14,463 bases of DNA from positions 1 to 14,463 of the forward strand of contig PDHQ01000595.1 in assembly GCA_003339415.1 (NCBI GenBank). The letters run 5' to 3'. The DNA comes from Ophiocordyceps camponoti-saundersi (nom. inval.). Its lineage: Eukaryota; Ascomycota; Sordariomycetes; Hypocreales; Ophiocordycipitaceae. Under the pieces are notes generated by a model. That model had not been told where the DNA came from. It saw only the letters and a program-made list of their open reading frames with translations, and searched no databases. The first letter of the stretch is position 1, and every line of letters starts with the position of its first letter. This document shows, one piece after another, positions 10,712 through 14,463 of the stretch. A program made the translations under genes and the position numbers.

Positions 10712-10791
10712 TATACGGAAAAAAGAAAAGAGAGAGAGAGAAATAAAATATAAATAAGGAAAAAAAAAAAACCTATTTACTTATATAATTA

Positions 10792-10793
<2 letters not shown>
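9855..10793 (+). repeat. AT-rich module family, copy 3
   Basis: It is colinear with 7065-8120 (copy 2) and, in its right part, with copy 1. It carries the best-preserved version of the palindromic core (10292-10356), a TA microsatellite (10680-10707), a short GA run and the tail acctatttacttatataatt (10771-10790). It is followed directly by the 89-A run and then by copy B of the long repeat. The same order (module-like tail, A run, long repeat) occurs at the window's left edge. Confidence 0.75.
10292..10356. other. Perfect 15-bp inverted repeat enclosing two small GC stems
   Basis: The outer arms aaaagaataagtata (10292-10306) and tatacttattctttt (10342-10356) are perfect reverse complements, 35 bp apart. 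Between them lie ggcgt-tat-acgcc (10317-10329) and gccgc-ttta-gcggc (10327-10340), two overlapping GC stems. The right arm is followed by a T run. Possible readings are a transposon subterminal structure, the fusion point of two small inverted-repeat elements, or a recombination palindrome. I see nothing that decides among them. Confidence 0.75.

Positions 10794-10882
<89 letters not shown>
10794..10882. repeat. 89-A homopolymer
   Basis: This is an uninterrupted run of A between the tail of module copy 3 and the purine phrase ggaaagaataaagg. It lies on the opposite side of that phrase from the 120-A run at the left edge, so the two runs are not simply the same tract copied. Confidence 0.92.
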
Positions 10883-10884
<2 letters not shown>

Positions 10885-11072
10885 AAAGAATAAAGGAAAA
10901 TAAAAGTATATACCGTTATATAACTACGTAGATAATAACGTAACGGCGTAAAATAAAAAAACCTATTAAGTATAAATTTCGCGTTACTATTTTTTTTTTC
11001 TTCTTTATTTTCTCGTAAAATTTAGTATAAGAACTATTTAATAAAAACGCTAACTACTAACTAAGAAAGAAA

Positions 11073-13627
11073 ATAGAGGAGAATTCGATATTAGAATTAG
11101 AGATATTAGCGGCTATACTATAAGCGATAAACTTCTTTAAGGGGGTAACGCTAAAAGCTAGATTCTTACCTCTTATTTTAAGATATTTAATAAGCACGTA
11201 ATCGGATTTATCGGGCATAAGTAGTATTCTTAAGAAGGTAGAGAAAACGATTCCTACGTTACTATAATTCGAGCAGCTAAGCTAGTTTAAGCTACGGCTA
11301 TAGTAGCTAGATTAATACGAGCTATTACTAGATATACGCGAGGAAAAGGAGGTTAGAATATTAAACGGAGTAGAACTATTTACCGATATCGTAAACTAGT
11401 AAATATATTATACGGACCTATTTAAATTTCTAAAAAACGCTAAGCGGTAAAACTAATACTTATTATTTAGCTTATAGGTATTAATAAGGATTCTATAAAA
11501 AGGGCTTACGAATACTATATATCTTACGGATAACGCGCTAGAAATAATAGCTAAATATAGTAATAAGCACGATAATAAGATATTTCGAGGAAAAGTAAGA
11601 TTCTTTGCTTATAGCCTTAAAGAGCGGCTCGGCGAGCATAAGCTTATCGGCGGACTAGTTAACTTTAAAGCGAAATTAAACGATAGGGGATATTACTAGG
11701 GCAGTTTTTTATAAGACTAGGGAACGTAAATACTTATACTATTTAACTTATAGAAGAAAGGGAGGGAGGAAAGGGCAAAACGTATAGTAGGGGCATAGAA
11801 AGAGATCCTATACTTATAAGGAAAGGGAGTAGCGTTCGACTACGTTATCGTGCTATATACGAAATAAAAGGAAAAATAGGAATACGGCTACCTTTCGATA
11901 ATAATACTTTAGTACTAAAGTAGGGGATTCGTTAGATATAAGCTAGATTACGTTACCGAAATCGCCGGTATTAATATTTTAAGGATAATATAATATAGAG
12001 AGGTAAGATAGTTAATACTTAGGCTAAGACTCCTTATACGAGATTAGGTTATACCGGAGGCGAGAGAGAAGCCGATATATATAAGCGCGATTAATATAGT
12101 TATATTAAGCTTATATAAGATAGCAGCTAATAAACTTAGTATTATAAGTTTAGAGAGATAGGGGGATATAAAGTACCCCTTTAAGGCTAGAGGATAGAGA
12201 ACGGATAAGGGTTATAATAAGAATAAGGGACTAATAATAATAAGAGGGATATGCCTATTTTATATACCGCCCTCGTGCTAAGTATTCGAGATAGATAAAC
12301 TATTTACGCGTACGTAAATAGAAGGCGATAAAGCGGGACCGGGTAACTACTAAGGACTAAATAAAGGAGGCGAAATAATATAAAGCGAAGAATATAGTAT
12401 AGATATATAGTAAGAGGAGATAAATAACGCGGGAAAAGATACCGGAGGAATAATATCTCTTATAGCTAGCTTTATAAATAAGGTTCTTATAAGTTCGGTA
12501 AAAAGCAAAGATAAGGTAAAAGGAAATAAGGAGGTTTAGTATTATCTCTAAGCTAATATTTCCCTTTTTTTATAAAAAAGAGCGGAAAGGGAAAGCGTCG
12601 AAGGAGAGAGAGAGGGGATAATAGTAAGTATATCTTATAAAAGAGGAGTATAAAATACTATACTAGGGGATATAGTAGAGAGAACGGGAGAGCTAAACGT
12701 ATCGGAAATATCGGGTACGCGAGATAAGCGTAACGAAAATCTAAAAGAAATAAAAGAGGAGAGGGAGCGGAAAGAAAAGGACGCGCGGAATAATAAGATA
12801 GAGGAGAAAGAGAGAGATAACAGTTTAAGTAAGACGGTACTAACGAGGAGCGTAGTAGAGGATACGAAAGATACGCGTAAGGCTATACTATAAAGGAGAG
12901 ATTCGTAATAGGCTGATAAAGCTAAAAACGAAACCTACGCTATATTATTAATAATAGGTCCGCGAAAGCGAAAAAGGAGGCCGGCTCGCCGTATTATAAA
13001 GACTAAGAGGAAGAGGAAAAGCACGAAGACTAAGAGGAAAAGAAAAAAGGTACTTAGTTTAGAATAACCGAGATAACGCAAAGTAAAGGCTACGAATACG
13101 GAGGAAAATATAGATAAGGAAAAGGTAGCAGAGGCGGTAAATAAGATATCGGAATTTAAGGTATCGGGAATTAGGATATATACGAACTACGAGGACTAGA
13201 TAGAGAAATACCGTATAGAAGGAAAAGGTATCTTAAGACTTAGCGAGGCTAGATTAAGTATAGTAGAAAGCGGAAGGAAGATCTATATAAAGAACGGGCA
13301 CGGGCGGGACACGGTGCCGGAGTATATAGGAATAAGTATATTTATCTTAGCCTAACCGCTAGGTCTAATAGTAGGCGACGCGTAGAGGCAGATTAATATT
13401 ACGGTTAAAAGGTATTTAAGATAAGGGCTATTAGAGAGAAAGGGTAAAGCAGGGATAAGAGAGGAGCGTAGAATAGTAAAAGATAGGAAAAGGTAGAATA
13501 TAGGGAATACTAAGTTAAGTAGTAGGGGGATATTAAGTTAGTAGAGATAACTATAAGGGAAGCGTGCTAAGTAATATAAAAAAAATATTCGGTTCCGATC
13601 TAGTAAGAGTAGGTATTTATAAGAGAG
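11073..13627 (+). pseudogene. Relic of the ~850-codon unidentified gene, copy B
   Basis: This is the same frame, proposed ATA start and basic segment as in copy A (offset 10,801). No function is assigned. Several stops are private to one copy: the TAG and TAA at 2789 and 2795 in copy A correspond to CGG and CGA here, so those stops arose after duplication. Other positions are TAA in one copy and TAG in the other, which fits an original Gln or Trp codon. Together the two copies could constrain the ancestral frame better than either alone. Confidence 0.62.
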
Positions 13628-13758
13628 GGGGAGAGAGAGAAAGGATATTTTTTTTTTCTTATAGATTTATTAAATAGTATATAATTCCTATCTACTCTTA
13701 CCGCTATCGCTCCGTCGAAAGGAGAAATATTGTTATTTTATATATAAAGAATTACTAT

Positions 13759-14289
13759 CTAGCCTATACCTGCGCGAGCGAAAGTAAACAGACCTAAACC
13801 TCTATATCCCCCTTAGTAAAGTAATAAGACTTATACCTCCTTACCCTCTCGATTATCCTCGGTTAAGTTATAAGATAATAAGACTTAGACTTCCCTATCT
13901 TTTAGTTCTTCCTCGGTTAAGTTATAGAGAGTTCTATATTTATATATTTAGAAATATAGTAGCAGATTATAGGCGACCGTAAAAGGGTCTTCGATCTCTA
14001 CTATTTTATTATTACTAGTTAGTATAAATTATTACTTTATAATATAAGCGGGGTAATTATATATTTAATATACTTTATAAGCGCCTAAACCTACTCGATA
14101 AAGTTATAAACTTCTGCTTTAATCGTAGGAAGCGTATCGTAAACTTATTTTATTTAGTCTATAATATAGATAAGATAACGCCCTATATATACGTATCGGG
14201 CGTACTTAATATAAACGACTTCTGCTTAAACCGTAGTAAGCGTATAGATAAACTACTATATCCGATTTATAATATAGATAGAATAATAG
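13759..14289 (-). pseudogene. C-terminal relic of the minus-strand gene, copy B (truncated)
   Basis: About 176 codons match the minus frame of 3488-2961, including both internal repeats. The 18-codon repeat is better preserved here (YNLTEEELKDREV and YNLTEDNREGKEV). In copy A the frame continues upstream past the boundary. Here it is lost at 14289, where unrelated sequence begins, so this copy is truncated or interrupted. No product is recognised. Confidence 0.52.
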
Positions 14290-14463
14290 CGGAGGTCCGC
14301 AGATTAGGCACGTAACTTATTAGAGATTTATTTTTAAAAATCGATAATTTAAAAAGATATATTTTAATATTTTTTTTTATATATTCTTTATAATAGAGTA
14401 ATACTAGCGGAATAAGATACCTTTTCGAAATAGAACTTATAGGTAATAATAAGAGAGAGGGGG
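14290..14463. other. Unrelated flank of copy B; possible end of an inserted DNA element
   Basis: Directly after ...aataata the sequence turns to gcggaggtccgcagattagg cacgtaac, GC-richer than its surroundings, with the 12-bp near-palindrome gcggaggtccgc at about 14289-14300. It then becomes AT-rich and ends in purines. A compact GC-rich terminus next to a TA is what the end of a Tc1/mariner or pogo-like element would look like, but the other end lies outside the window and no transposase is visible. A plain rearrangement breakpoint is equally possible. Confidence 0.35.

Larger units (their letters stand above)
10962..14289 (+). repeat. Long direct repeat, copy B (3,328 bp)
   Basis: Copy B matches 161-3488 base for base in length. 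It keeps somewhat more CG than copy A at several sites (for example ttcggttccgatc near 13590, where copy A has TA at both sites), but loses CG at others (near 11420 and 12300), so both copies were mutated independently. It includes the plus-strand relic and the C-terminal part of the minus-strand relic. Similarity to copy A ends at 14289, next to a TA, where a GC-richer sequence begins. Confidence 0.93.

Noticed and set aside
10920..14318. acgtaac on both sides of copy B (near 10937 and 14312) as a target-site duplication
   Set aside because: Neither copy abuts the repeat boundary, and seven bases can match by chance in this composition.

Overview
The window looks like a gene-dead, AT-rich repeat block from a filamentous ascomycete (Pezizomycotina) genome, almost certainly shaped by repeat-induced point mutation (RIP). 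CpA and TpG are nearly absent on both strands, TpA is in great excess, ATG occurs only a handful of times, and the two copies of the long repeat differ only by transitions wherever I aligned them. I find no intact protein gene, tRNA or rRNA. The species cannot be named from this sequence.

Layout. Positions 1-160 are low-complexity sequence ending in 120 consecutive A. Positions 161-3488 (copy A) and 10962-14289 (copy B) form a 3,328-bp direct repeat at a constant offset of 10,801 bp, with no net insertion or deletion. Each copy holds a wrecked plus-strand reading frame of about 850 codons (272-2826 and 11073-13627). A second wrecked frame on the minus strand converges on it. In copy A that minus frame does not stop at the repeat boundary but continues to about 5399 (about 810 codons). 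I infer that copy A sits in a longer, more complete unit of at least 5.2 kb with two convergent genes. Copy B would then be cut at 14289, possibly by an insertion at a TA dinucleotide. I do not recognise either product.

The middle (5400-10960) holds three diverged copies of a second AT-rich family (about 6165-6797, 7065-8120, 9855-10793). All three carry a TA microsatellite and a purine or poly-A tract near the right end, followed by a short conserved tail. Copies 2 and 3 also share a palindromic core. Between them lie purine-rich spacers, including a 152-nt pure purine run, 53-bp and 27-bp tandem repeats, and AT-rich sequence with nothing recognisable.

Nothing here can be expressed as a normal protein. 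The interest lies in the degraded two-gene element, in the mutational context (surviving CA/TG almost all GCA/TGC; CG and TA alternating between copies), and in a conserved hairpin.
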